Shown here: positions 22,501-33,377 of the stretch, in pieces
How positions within the stretch are numbered: the stretch's first letter is position 1
Layout of the letters: each line of letters opens with the position of its first letter
NCBI GenBank assembly: GCA_043228905.1
Contig: JBHGNT010000015.1
Span: 19,654,001-19,718,000 of the forward strand
Direction: 5' to 3'
DNA length: 64,000 nt
From: Azolla caroliniana
Taxonomy: Eukaryota > Polypodiophyta
Position numbers and translations under genes: made by a program
The notes under the pieces: generated by a model
What the model saw: only the letters and a program-made list of their open reading frames with translations
Told to the model about the DNA's origin: nothing
Databases searched by the model: none

Positions 22501-23794
22501 CTACCATAATATATAGGTCAAGGTAGGAACATATGATGATGACTCAGCACGTGATGATGATCTCTATCAATATTGTCCACAATGTCTGAGATCAAATGGT
22601 GCAACGTTTATCCATTTATTTCTACTAAAATTAGAAATGCCGTTCCCATTGTCGGTTACACAATCTTTGTGGAAATGTTTTTAATGGATAGAAGAGTTCC
22701 TTGATTAGCTGACCCCAACCAATGAATTGCAGTCACAGATGGTGCTTTTCGCTGTAGAGTGGGAACTCACCATATTCAATGTAGTACATGCGATATGTTG
22801 ATGCCAGATAGATCGGACATAGATGTTCCTCAAAAATGTATTTCTCTCATTTCACCTTTTTTTCTTTGTCTTCTAATTTGGGGAGAATCTGTTCTGGAAC
22901 CTGGAGCTTTGTAGGTGCTGGATGCTGCAGAGCCTTTTGTGGATTGTATTGGAATTCCCAAAGTATTATAAGAAGTTTCAATTCTTCATGTATAATGAAA
23001 AAGGTGCCCTGCAGGTCGCTTTGTTATCTTTCCTTTTTCACCCTTTTGAACTCTCATATTATCTGTTGAATATTTCAGATGGATGAACAAATTATAATAG
23101 ATTTTCCGATGGGGGCATTTCAGGGCAATGCATATGAGCAGGATGTGAGCTGTCAATGTACTCTCTGTTAAGGTTTATAACTCTTTAATTGAAAGATAAA
23201 GTTTTCTTGCTTTCTTTATTTTACAGGTTACAAAACGCTATTTAGAAGAGTATGGAATTAGTATTCATGATATTGTGCAAGCAGACTTTGGCAAGATGTG
23301 TATGGGTGTAATTGGTAGGGAGAGCTACTTTCATTGACGTCGAACAAGTTGGGAATTCTGACTTTATATCCATGCAGGAAAACCGGAGTCTCTTGGTGGA
23401 TTATTTACTACAGAGTCCTACTTCTGCGAGTAATTCTCAAAACGGATGCTATTTTAACCCTACAATATTTTAACATTTTATGAAATTGATTTAGCAATAT
23501 TTTGCAGGCACTGTATAGAAATCATCATTGCCCACCTTTTATATGAATTCCGACTGTCTATCCCACGGAAAGTGAGTTAAAGCTGAATTTGGTATTCTCA
23601 ACCAATGACTGATTCATAACTCATTATTAATTCTTGTTTTTTTGGTTTCTAACTTCATGTAGGAGCTCCCCCCAGATGCAGCTGGAAGGGAAAATTGTTG
23701 GTATGGGAGACTGTGCAGAACACAACGACATAACACTTTACATACACAGAAGTACAACCATGCTTGCGAACCGCGTCCTAGAGATGATCATTAA
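16556..23794 (+). CDS. CHFR: CHFR-like E3 ubiquitin ligase (FHA, RING, Cys-rich, PBZ-like)
   Basis: Fifteen exons join cleanly: 16556-16673, 20228-20378, 21074-21168, 21248-21333, 21526-21617, 21713-21830, 22339-22425, 22517-22598, 22733-22837, 22915-23003, 23079-23144, 23227-23314, 23378-23429, 23508-23571, 23663-23794 (474 aa). FHA is about 40-130 (VGRGDVNG, S-x-x-H in SKFHC, KNGILING). RING is about 160-205 (CCIC, PCLHNFC, CNGC, CPQC). The Cys-rich region has CPQC, CSTC and CAGCCRAFCGLYW. The C-terminus CWYGRLCRTQRHN ... NHAC is PBZ-like (poly-ADP-ribose-binding type). CHFR proteins are nuclear checkpoint ubiquitin ligases that read phospho-threonine through FHA. Intron 1 (3.55 kb) holds repeats and a LINE relic. 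The first ATG after the leader is used. Confidence 0.9.
16880..17160. repeat. Dispersed repeat in CHFR intron 1
   Basis: This is the counterpart of 1290-1600. Part of it (about 25 bp around AAATTGCTATTGCCTGATCT) recurs at about 18991-19015 in the same intron. The rest of the intron, 17160-18340 and 19020-20227, shows no gene that I can support. Confidence 0.4.
18440..18640 (-). mobile_element. LINE reverse transcriptase scrap in CHFR intron 1
   Basis: On the minus strand, short frames read DSPLSPILFGLCID and, after a shift, LIYADDAVLF. These are the two landmark motifs before and at the reverse transcriptase active site. The first matches GCPLSPTLFGLCIDELE in the LINE at 28449-30485, so both belong to one family. 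The catalytic YADD box is intact here, but the surrounding frame has several stops. It is antisense to CHFR. Confidence 0.65.
18711..18985. repeat. Three-unit tandem repeat in CHFR intron 1
   Basis: GGACTGCAAGGGAG recurs near 18713, 18799 and 18909, followed each time by CACCTTCAATGTT, TTTGGCCTTGATTTT and CAAGGGTCAC. Spacing is about 87 and 110 bp because the second unit contains an extra copy of the GGGTCACGGGGTTCTG segment. It is non-coding. Confidence 0.8.
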
Positions 23795-24728
23795 CTGAAA
23801 ATTCATGCATGTGTCACCATTATCTGTCTTCAGGAGAGAAAAGTTGAAAATGGATGTTCTTGTATAGTACAATCTTTTTTTGTTTTTGTAAGCCAACAGC
23901 TGCTAGCCATAGCTAGCTATATTGAGGAGCATAAGGGCTGTTTTAATGTCTTTAATTTATACACACCTTCTATCGCTGGTCATTGGTTTGGTTTGTATAT
24001 TTTTATGATTTAAGATTTTCAAAACTTTTTTGAAAATAAGTATGTTTATCGATGCTGCATAGATTGCTCTTAATGCTTTCGACATTTCAAAAACTTATTA
24101 AAATCAATAATGAAATATTTTGAGATTTACATAACCTACCAATGGCATAGACTTGAGATTTATATCTTTAGACACTACCGAAAGAAATTTTTAAAATAGA
24201 TCAATGTATCATGATGAACTCCCTATTCATTATTTTCTCTTGATTCTTTGCTTGCTTGCCAAGAGAAACCATACTGCTTGCGAAGAAACATCATGTGTTC
24301 TTTGTTTTTCATGTTAAGGTAACAAACATGGATTTCTTGCCACTTGTTTTTTTTTCAAACAGGAGATATGCTAGACAGTCTTCAGCTAGTAAGCACATAG
24401 CTGAAGACCAACTTTTTTCTCTGTTAACAAAACCATTAATGTTACTTTTTTACTCACAGTAATAATTTTAGATGCTTTTGCAACACACAGGTCTGTTTCT
24501 CTCCAGTTCCTCTTCCTTTCCTTTCTGAGTTGTGAAAACAAACTGATCAAATTCTGAAATTAGTTATCAGAGATACTTTTGGTGCTCTAAATATATATAG
24601 TTATATATATATTGATTTTTTTATTAAACCAAACAAAACTCCGGTATCATTAAATGCTCCTTGCAACGCTGAAGCCAAGTAGGTATCACAACAGACAGAC
24701 AAGGAAGCAATACCCATTGTGTCAAACA

Positions 24729-24762
<34 letters not shown>

Positions 24763-25583
24763 CGAAACTCTGGAACCATAAAATGTTCCTTCCAATGCTG
24801 AAGCCAACTAGCCAGCATGATAGACTGGGAAGCAATACCTGTCATGCCAAACTTGTCTTTCTCATTTGTCCCTTGTGATACTCAGTCCTGCTTTATTGGT
24901 TGTTCACAGGAACTCCAGTTTATGCTGTATCGGTCTACAACCCTGCTATAAGCTCTTGGTATTTATGGCATAACTATCTTGCTCATGAGATATAATTTTG
25001 GTTTTCTTAAAATTCATGTGGCATTATTGGTCGCAACAGAGTCTCTAGAGTATTTCCTCGTGTCATGTGAACGGCAAAAGAATGTAACGTCACAACTAAT
25101 GACCTAATAATCAACAAAAAAAGAGCATTTCTTATCCCATTCATTTTGCTGGTCATGGATGCTGAAGACTACACTCAGAAATATGCAATTCTTCTATAAT
25201 TTTGGCATGCACAATATCATGCAATAGCTGTTCAATTTATGACATCATTGTTATCCTCCAAATGTACATTTCTTTTTAAATATGCAACTTTGACATTCGT
25301 ATACCTGCCAATTGCTAATGTCTAGCCTTCAATGCATATTTAGTCCATCAACAATATATCCTTGCATATTCCAATGCAAATTTCTTTGGGCTCTAGTCAC
25401 ATCCTCCAAATGATAGTCTCTTGGCTTCAATGCATACTTCGTCCATGAATAAATCCTTGCATATTCCACAGCATATTTCTATGGATATGTGTCAGCTGAT
25501 AACACATCCTTGAATATTCCGATGCAAATTTGTATAAACATTAGTACACCGGCAACATATCTTTGTATATTCAAATGCATAAA
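23795..25583. other. Intergenic region between CHFR and PPR gene 1
   Basis: CHFR 3' sequence is followed by a diverged direct repeat at about 24640-24700 and 24775-24840 (GCTGAAGCCAA ... GGAAGCAATACC) around an (AT)n tract at 24732-24760. An imperfect 80-90 bp repeat at about 25290-25570, built on CTTGCATATTCCA and ATGCAAATTT, ends right at the PPR gene 1 stop. No gene is supported. Confidence 0.6.
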
Positions 25584-27365
25584 TTAGTCCACCCAAAACA
25601 TCCTTGTATCTTCCCAAGCTTTATTATTTATTCTCCGAACTTCAATCTTATTTGCTTCTGCATACATTCCAACAGCTGAATATATGTTCCGCATGCAAAC
25701 ATATGCAGCTCCACATTTTCCATCCAAGTGAACCGACTGTTCAAATGCCCATCTACCAAGATCTACATTAATCCATTTGTGACAAGCACCTAGGAAAGCC
25801 AAGCATAATGTGAGGCGTTCAGATGATGGCACCTTTCCTATCATAATCATGGCTTGGTTAAAGTGCCCAGCTCGGCTGAAAAGATCAACCATACAAGCAT
25901 AGTGTTCTGAAACTGGAGTAAGTGAGTAGGTACTACCCATTTCCTTGAAAACCAACTGCCCTTCTTTGACTAGACCTGCATGACTGCATGCAGTTAGCAG
26001 AAGAAGAAAACTGACCAGACTTGGCATTATACCTTCTGCCATCATTTTGCATAACAAGTAAAATACTCTTTTGATCTGACCTAGTTGGGCATACCCAGAT
26101 ATTAATACATTCCAAGATACAACATCTCGCATTGGAAGGACCTCGAACACTTCTTGAGCTTTTTTAAGAGCACCGCACTTTGTATACATATCAACCAAAG
26201 TATTGGCAAGCACAAGGTTTCTTTCTATTAAGCCTTGTTTGCAAACCTCAGCATGTATCTCTTGACCCATCTGAAAAGAACCCATGTTACCACAGGCTTT
26301 GAAAATGCAAATAAAAGTAACTGCATCTGGAGCAATGTCTTTATCTTGCATCTTCTGAAAGCATTTCAACGCTTCATAACCGAGTCCATGGTGATCATAT
26401 CCTGAGATCAATGCACTCCAAGACCCAACGTTCTGTGTTGGAAGCTCTTCAAATACTTTTTCAGCTTTCATAAACTCTCCACATTTAACATACATATCGA
26501 TCAATGCCGTGCCAAGCACAACATTCTTTTCAAGCAAGCCTTGCTTTCTGACCTCATCATGTATCTCTTCCCCTAATTCTAGAGATCCTACACAGCCACA
26601 AGATTTCAAAACACAAATGAAAGTGACTGAATCAGGTGAGATACCCTCGTCTCTCATCTGGCCAAAGCATTTTAGTGCTTCACCACCGAGACCATGATGG
26701 GCATATCCAGTTATCAATATACTCCATGATATAACATCCCTTACCGGAAGTTGATCAAAGATTTCTTGTGCTTTTCTCAGTAAACCACATTTTGCATACA
26801 TATCTACCAATGCATTACCAAGTATGATGTTCTTTTCTAGCAATCCTTGTTTTGTAACTTCAGCATGTATTTCTTCTCCTGCCTGAAGAGACCCCGTGCT
26901 ACCACAGGCCTTCAGAGCGCACGTAAAAGTAACAGTGTTTGGTAAGACTCTATGTTTTCTCATTTCTTTGAAGATTTCTAGAGCTTCATTGCCAAAGCCA
27001 TGTTGGGCATATCCAGATATCAGTGCATTCCAAGAAACCACACTTAAAAGAGCCTCAGGAATGTTGTGGAAAACTATATTAGCTTCTTCAAAAGCACCAC
27101 ATTTGGCATACATACTTATTAATGCAGTTCCCACATAGATGTCTTCAGGAACCAATCCTTTTAGAATCACATCGGAGTGCATAATTCTTCCTTTGCGCAA
27201 ATCTTTTGTTCTCCCATAAGATTTCAATAGGTTTAGATGAGCGGCCTGCTCTTCGCGAAACCCTAATTTGTCATATTTTCCTGACCTCCTGTCATTGTGC
27301 TTGTGTTCTTCCCAATGAAGCACAAACACACTACCACAAGAAGCATGGATCAAAGACACGGGCAT
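25584..27365 (-). CDS. PLS-class pentatricopeptide repeat protein (PPR gene 1), no DYW
   Basis: This is one uninterrupted frame of 593 aa from ATG at 27365 (the open frame extends eight codons further, but only from a TTG). It has S-P-L triads: S motifs such as GNALVDMYAKCG and GTALIDMYVKCG (31 aa), P motifs such as DVVSWNVLISGYAQLG (35 aa) and L motifs such as VTFTCALKACGS. It ends in L2 (LTACSHAG), S2 (HYACMVDLFSRAG) and an E-like region (YVCMRNIYSAVGMYAEANKI), with no DYW deaminase. PLS proteins bind organelle RNA one base per motif, usually to place C-to-U editing; one lacking DYW would need a partner deaminase. It is close to PPR gene 2. No clear targeting peptide was seen. Organelle action is family knowledge. 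Confidence 0.88.
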   Translation of the reverse strand: MPVSLIHASCGSVFVLHWEEHKHNDRRSGKYDKLGFREEQAAHLNLLKSYGRTKDLRKGRIMHSDVILKGLVPEDIYVGTALISMYAKCGAFEEANIVFHNIPEALLSVVSWNALISGYAQHGFGNEALEIFKEMRKHRVLPNTVTFTCALKACGSTGSLQAGEEIHAEVTKQGLLEKNIILGNALVDMYAKCGLLRKAQEIFDQLPVRDVISWSILITGYAHHGLGGEALKCFGQMRDEGISPDSVTFICVLKSCGCVGSLELGEEIHDEVRKQGLLEKNVVLGTALIDMYVKCGEFMKAEKVFEELPTQNVGSWSALISGYDHHGLGYEALKCFQKMQDKDIAPDAVTFICIFKACGNMGSFQMGQEIHAEVCKQGLIERNLVLANTLVDMYTKCGALKKAQEVFEVLPMRDVVSWNVLISGYAQLGQIKRVFYLLCKMMAEGIMPSLVSFLLLLTACSHAGLVKEGQLVFKEMGSTYSLTPVSEHYACMVDLFSRAGHFNQAMIMIGKVPSSERLTLCLAFLGACHKWINVDLGRWAFEQSVHLDGKCGAAYVCMRNIYSAVGMYAEANKIEVRRINNKAWEDTRMFWVD

Positions 27366-27876
27366 GCTTTCTTTTAAACTGGAGGTCAATAACAGTCATT
27401 TGAGACCATAATTCCATTGAAACTGTGGAGGAAACATAGTTCCATCGAAACCATGGAGGAGCTTTAATCCCATTGAGACTGCAAAGAGACTGTAATTGAA
27501 TGAGACCCTAAGTCCATTGAAGGTCAGATTTTTTGAAGCGGTTTTTCAAAATATAGATAGATAGACAAATACCATTTTGATTTCCATGGAAGACCGATTG
27601 CGATCTAGGTGACAAAAACAGAGGAGATCAGAGCACTTAGAGCAGAGCGGAACAGAGCAGGGTCTATCTCTCATTCATTCATTCATTCATTCATGGGGTG
27701 TTTGTTTATAAAAACTCAGTTTCTCTTAAATGAACCCTGATTTTTGGATATTTACAAAACTAGCCCTTTTCCCATTCCCTCACTTCTTCATAGACTCTTA
27801 GAAATATACCCCCATGTTAGTCAATTCAAATACGCAGACACATTAATAAAGGTCTCTTTGTCTCTCTCTCTCTCTC
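27366..27876. other. Upstream region of PPR gene 1
   Basis: A degenerate tandem repeat of about 35-40 bp, built on CCATTGAAACTGTGGAGG, covers roughly 27405-27535. Next comes a short (ATTC)n tract at 27673-27694 and a pyrimidine tract at 27854-27876 before the SINE cluster. No gene. Confidence 0.55.
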
Positions 27877-27971
27877 TTATTGTAATTATCTGTGGAATGT
27901 AGGGGGTTGAACCCATGACCCCCTAGTCTCCATTGGGCAACCTTACCAACTGAGCTACATCCATTTGGGCC
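27877..27971 (-). mobile_element. tRNA-derived SINE, copy 4 (partial)
   Basis: It has only the A head, in reverse orientation (GGAATGTAGGGGGTTGAACCC ... ACCAACTGAGCTACATCC), joined directly to the ATTGTAATTATC tail. The body and the second B box are deleted. It is the first of three adjacent copies. Confidence 0.75.
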
Positions 27972-28173
27972 TTTATCGTAATTATCTTACCCTAGTGGTA
28001 AGTTGCTCCACTACAAGCACTACGCCTTGGGTTTGAAACCCAATTTTCTCACCTCTCTATTATATACTTCAAATATATTCACTAGATGCCACCGTGGAAT
28101 GTAGGGGGTTGAACCCATGACCTCCTGGTCTCCATTGGGCAACCTTACCAACTGAGTTATATCCATCTTCGCC
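27972..28173 (-). mobile_element. tRNA-derived SINE, copy 5 (two convergent heads)
   Basis: Reading the plus strand: TAATTATCTTACCCTAGTGG (A-box-like), then GGGTTTGAAACCC (B-box-like), a body TATTATATACTTC...CACTAGATGCCAC, then on the minus strand head A with GGGTTCAACCCCC and AACTCAGTTGGTAAGG. The two tRNA-like heads point toward each other across an approximately 60 bp body. Confidence 0.78.
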
Positions 28174-28190
28174 TCCCTCTCTTTTTTTTT

Positions 28191-28400
28191 ATTGTAATTA
28201 CCTTACCCTAGTGGTAAGTTATTAGCATCACAAGCACTGCGTTGTGGGTTCGAAACCCAACTTCCTCACCTTTCTATTATATACTTCTTATATATTTCTT
28301 AATTCACTAGATGCCACTATGGAATGTAGGGGTTGAACCCATGACCACATGGTCTCCATTGGGCAATCTTACCAACTGAGCTACATCCATCTGGGTTTGG

Positions 28401-28402
<2 letters not shown>
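28191..28402 (-). mobile_element. tRNA-derived SINE, copy 6 (two convergent heads)
   Basis: This copy has the best-preserved second head. CCCTAGTGGTAAG at about 28206-28218 and GGTTCGAAACC at about 28248-28258 match the plant A- and B-box consensus on the plus strand, about 40 bp apart. At the other end, the minus strand carries TGTAGCTCAGTTGGTAAG and GGGTTCAACCCC. It is bounded by T9 on one side and (TC)n at 28403-28436 on the other. Confidence 0.8.
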
Positions 28403-28437
<35 letters not shown>

Positions 28438-28448
28438 ATGACTTATCT

Positions 28449-30485
28449 ATGCATTGTAAGAATTTATATGAGTTATCTCTTGTCAAAAAGATTATGTGTT
28501 ATGATTGTCTTTCACATATGTCTCCCTTCTTTACAATTGAAGATATCTACACAGGACTTAAGAAATTGGCCTCTCGAAACGCAAGTGATCTTCAATGTAT
28601 AAAGGTTGAAATGCTCAAATGGACGGGACAGGAAGCATATGTATGGATAGACGATATGTTTAATGATGCATTGCAACATGGTATGCCGTATGATTGGACT
28701 ACAAATTAGATCAAACCTTTACATAAAGGTGGAGATATAAATAATGTAAACAATTATGGAACCATTATGGTTGGCTCATTAATGGCAAAACTATTTGGAT
28801 GTATAATGGAATCAAAGATAAGTGTATGAGCTAAAAAAAATGGTAAGAGAGCTTATGCACAAGCTGGCTTTCGAAAACACCATAGCACCATTGATCACCT
28901 TGTCACCCTTCAAGCATTAATGGAGGAAAGTCGTCTGAGAGGTAAAGGTTTATATTGTTGCTTTGTAGACTTTAAGAAAGCTTTTGATATGGTACCTTGT
29001 GAGCATCTTTGGAGGGGAATGGAAGAACTTGAGGTGCCAAGTGAATATATGCTTGCAATTTCTCGAATTTATGAGAAAGTTATATGTTGTGTGTATGAGA
29101 GATAAACTTTTAGATTTTTTCAATAGCACTATTGGTGTTAAGCAAGGATGCCCACTCTCACCAACACTATTTGGTCTATGCATTGATGAATTGGAATAAA
29201 TGGTTACCAAGTTTGCAAAGGAAGAATGTGTTGAAGAAGTTGCCATTGGGAATGTTGTGATTATACTTTTGCTATATGCAGAAGTAGTGCTTTTTGCAAA
29301 TACTTTAGGAGATGCACAAAAGCTTATGAAGACATTGGAAAAAAATTGCATGCATAATAAATTAAGTGTCAATAGCTCTAAAACAAAAATTATGCTTGTG
29401 AAGAGCCAAACAAGAGATAAACCATGCATTATGTACAACAATGAGCCACTTGAATGTGTGGAAAGCTTCAAATATCTTGGCCTTGAAGTTCCTTCAAATC
29501 ATAGATGGAATGAATGTGCTACACGCCGCTTAGAGGGGGGCAAGCGAGCATACTATGCCTTTGAGAACACGTGCAATTGGAGATATTAAATGTTGGGTCC
29601 TCAAGAAATATCTTTTCGACACTTTGGTGACACCGGTTCTTCTCTATGGGGTGGAAGTATGGGGCGGTAGCATCTCTAAATCTACGTGGAAAGAGTTTGA
29701 AAATGTCCAAAAACATTTTCTTACAAAGTTTCTACAAGTTAAGAAACAAACGCCCTACACCCTCCTCCTCCTTGAGACGGGATCGTTTCCCATTGAGTTC
29801 ATGGCCATGGAAAGGGTTGTTGAATACATGCTTAAGGTTCAAAAAAGTTTGTTACATTGACTTCCTAGAATTGCATGGGAAGCAAGCAAAAAGATCCAAA
29901 AGACGCATAAAAGAAAAATTGTGTGTTCTGGTTGGATGCAAGATATGGTTTGGTAGATGGGATGCGAGACACTTGCTTCATGATGCATCACTAGATTCCT
30001 ATATAAATGAGGCCTTTTTGCAACGCCAATGTATCATGACATGGGACAAATGTGGAGGCTCACGCTTCACACATTATACTACACATGTTGCACCTAACTA
30101 CAAAACCATATTCTTTGTGGAACGGGGAAACCGTACACATTGATACATGTTAGAGCCCATCCCGTTATCTGCCATTCGAACCATTGCTTCCATTCGACTT
30201 AGTTCACATGCATTGCGATATGAGACAGGGCGTTGGGGCACAGGTGATGAGAGTGGTCAACTATGCACACTTTGCCCTAAACAAGTTTGTGAGTCTAAGT
30301 ATCACACTTTGATACAATGTTCTACCTTTGATCATGTTCGACTATGCTTTCCACATCTCTTCGACCGAACCCAATCCTTGCACGAATTTCTCTCACAACC
30401 ACAATGTGCACTCTCAATTGCAACATTCATTGGTAAAGTTCTTGAACATCGAGAGTCACTACTCACTTTCACACGTATCACGTGA
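28449..30485 (+). mobile_element. LINE with near full-length but dead reverse transcriptase
   Basis: Consecutive frames cover the reverse transcriptase from KKLASRNASDLQ through NYGTIMVGSLMAKLFG, AGFRKHHSTIDHLVTLQ, CFVDFKKAFDMVPCEHLW and GVKQGCPLSPTLFGLCIDEL to the active-site box, which reads YAEV instead of YADD. After that come SVNSSKTKIMLV, FKYLGLEVP and a C-terminal zinc knuckle CTLCPKQVCESKYHTLIQC at about 30263-30325. Stops at about 28707, 28828 and 29197 and frameshifts near 29100, 29550 and 29850 kill it. No endonuclease domain is visible upstream; the SINE cluster begins instead. Confidence 0.82.
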
Positions 30486-30537
30486 AATGTAATATTTTTG
30501 GTCCCATAGGTCATATTTGACCTCCGAAGACGATAAT

Positions 30538-30540
<3 letters not shown>

Positions 30541-30594
<54 letters not shown>
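30541..30594. repeat. (CT)n microsatellite
   Basis: About 27 CT repeats directly follow the LINE relic. The minus-strand frames rich in RERERE that cross it are repeat translations, not proteins. Confidence 0.95.
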
Positions 30595-30596
<2 letters not shown>

Positions 30597-32150
30597 TTTC
30601 TCTTTTTTATCCTTCCGTTTTCTTTCTCTTGTTGGCATGTTTGAGCCCAAGAAAACATTTATGTAACCACATTTTTAAGTTAAAACCTAGGTTTTGCTTG
30701 TTTTTCGTTTACTTGTCGGCTCTTGGAATGCCTACGAGAACACCCTTCCTTTCTCAAATATGACACAAATACCCATGAAGCCTTCTTACATCCATATCCC
30801 GAAGTCTATTGTGAGTGAAGTATCCAATTGGTTGGAGGTATTCTTGTGTTTTCTCTTGCCTTATGCCTCTAATTGTGTTTGCATTGTAGCGAAAACACAC
30901 CATTCAAACTTTTTTTACTATCCGTTGAGAAAAAACACCTTCAACTTGATGAGCATTTATGTGTGAAGATACTGAAGTTTGTCAAAATGACAAAAAAACC
31001 CTCCTTTATGGTTAGAAATTGATTGCCTCATGAATATATGTGTAAGAAACTCATTAATGTTAAGGAAATAAAATAAGGAGGAATAAAGAGACATATTTGA
31101 GTTCCCAATCAACACCCCATACCACATGAGTATAGAGGAGGATCACACGTATGTAGCTAGAGCTTTCTCACATTGACAGAGTCTCCACGTAGTAATTCTT
31201 CTATACTTCATGAAGGCCCTTGACCATTCACACCAAACGACTTCATTCAAAGTGGTGAGTTGATGAAATACTCATTAAGTTATCTCTCATTATAGGATCG
31301 AGAATAACACAACCTTATCTTTTATTCCTTGTGAAATAACCCTTCATTATACCATGTGGTTATGCTTGTCACAATTATAGTCAAGGTTTTTTATTTACAT
31401 AACGATTTTCTCTAGTGAAATTAGTAATGGTTGAAACCTGAAGGGTTATTTTTTCAATCTAGGGGTATGTGCATCCCGGATACATTGTAATGCACATATA
31501 ATGTCATATAGGATAATGACCAATGCAAATAGTAGACAATATCCTCTCCAATCCTACACATCCACAACTTCTTGTGTCAAGCTCTTAGAAGTCTCCAACA
31601 AGGAGAACCCTATGTTGATTGTCAAAGACAAAAGCATATTGCCTATTCGAAATATGCCATTATCCTCAATGCCTAAAGAACATACATATGTTTCAAATAT
31701 GCAAAGAAGTATTTCCTAACTCCATTTGAGGAAACACTTATTGTAAAGGGGAATTTTGACACTTCACTTGATGAAGTTCACACTAAGATATATAATTCCT
31801 AAATCAATGTTGACTATGCTCCTTTGAAACCATGAAAAAGGATGTATCCTATAGATGATGCTATTTGTCAGAAAGCAACTTCTGGAGGAAATCCACCCAC
31901 CATAACCCCTTGAATAAAATCATTCGTTTGGAAGGAAGGCGAGACTTTTGCCACCCTAAGTGCATAACAATTAGCCACAAAAGTATTGAAGCTTTATTCC
32001 CAATTCTCTATTGCCCTCTTTGACCATGCATGCATAATTGGTTTTTACTTTCCCAAGGCTTTTACAACTTGCAAATTGCAATAGTTCAATCTACTACAAG
32101 TGTAACCTTAGTCAAGGCAGGGTAGGGTATTGCATAGTCTGCATTTGTTT
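30595..32150. other. Spacer without a supported gene
   Basis: Unique-looking AT-rich sequence. A 72-codon open frame at 31501-31719 has no recognisable domain and no splice context. Parts of 31740-32100 look like decayed retroelement sequence, but no motif is firm enough to name it. Confidence 0.4.
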
Positions 32151-33000
32151 TGCAACCTGGGACCATATAACTCGGCATTTCTTTTGAAACTTGGTATGAA
32201 TCCAATTCGGTGTCTTGGTCTTGAAACTAAACCAAACCATTTATACATAACGAAAACCTAACCGAAACGTTTTAAGAGCTTCCCACTTCCAAGCCCTTTA
32301 AACAAAACCTTTTATAGAAAAGGTGAAACTGAATCATTTAACGAAAAATAGAACCCAAACCGAACCCTTTAATAAAAAATGTAAACGAAACCATTTAAAC
32401 TAGTTAATTAAACGAAAAAAACATTTAAATAACTAAACATTACGTCAAATTATTGAAATAACTAAACATAAAAAAACCATTAAATCAATCCATTAAGGAA
32501 ATAAAAAACAAAAGGAAAAACCAATAAACCGTGGTTTGAGAACCAAACCTAACCAAATAATTAAGCCATTCAATTAATTAAAACAGTAAACCATTACGGA
32601 GATAAAACCAACTGAAGTAAAAACTAATAAACCTTAGTTTGAGAACAGAACCAGAACGAAACCAAACCGTTTAATCATAATTGAACAACCTAATTGAAAC
32701 CAAATCATTTAATTACAATTGAAACCAAACCAAAATGTTTAATAATATTTGAAAACCAGACCATTTAATTACAATGGAAACCGATAAACCTTAGTTTGAG
32801 AACCAAACCAAAGTATTTTCGAAGCGCTTAATGGTTTGGTTCGGGTTTGAGCCGAAGCAGCAGGTCCATACCTATTGAAAACCAGACCATTTTATTACAA
32901 TTGAAACGGATAAACCTTGGTCTGAGAACCAAACCGAATTATTTTCGAAGCGCTTAATGGTTTGGTTCGGGTTTGAACCGAAGCAGCAGGCCCATACCTA
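32150..33000. repeat. AACCGAAC-rich element 2 with internal ~122 bp tandem duplication
   Basis: It resembles 5805-6310 in being built of AAACCAAACC, CCGAACC and AACCATTTAA words. Its last part is duplicated: 32755-32875 and 32877-33000 share TTTTCGAAGCGCTTAATGG and a long following stretch (GGTTCGGGTTTGA ... AGCAGCAGG). The composition may represent decay of one element family. Confidence 0.7.
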
Positions 33001-33377
33001 CATGCTAAACCTTGTCGTAGCTATCCAAAGAGCCATTGTTCTTCTTTGGGATCCCCAACCATGGCATCCCTGCAGATTTCTGATTAAGCAGGCCTAAGGT
33101 TGGGAATCCGAAACAGAGATTATCCATTTGTGTACTTATCTCATGTCTTGAATGAAGACTTGGGTTCTTCTAAAGTCAGTTAGTCTTTCTCCACCAGATG
33201 CTTTGCTGCTTGTTGGGATCCATAACACCATTGTTTGTAAAACAGAGACATCCTATATACTAAAAGAAAGAAAGATAGCAATTCATTCAAAAGGAAAGAA
33301 AGGAAATGCTTAGGAAAGAGAGACAGGTTATGCAAATGTAAGAAAGTAAGATTATCTATGAAAGTTCACGTTGTGGC

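Noticed and set aside
30332-30658. Open frames rich in Arg-Glu repeats on the minus strand
   Set aside because: They are translations of the (CT)n microsatellite plus flanks; no domain, splice context or conserved sequence.
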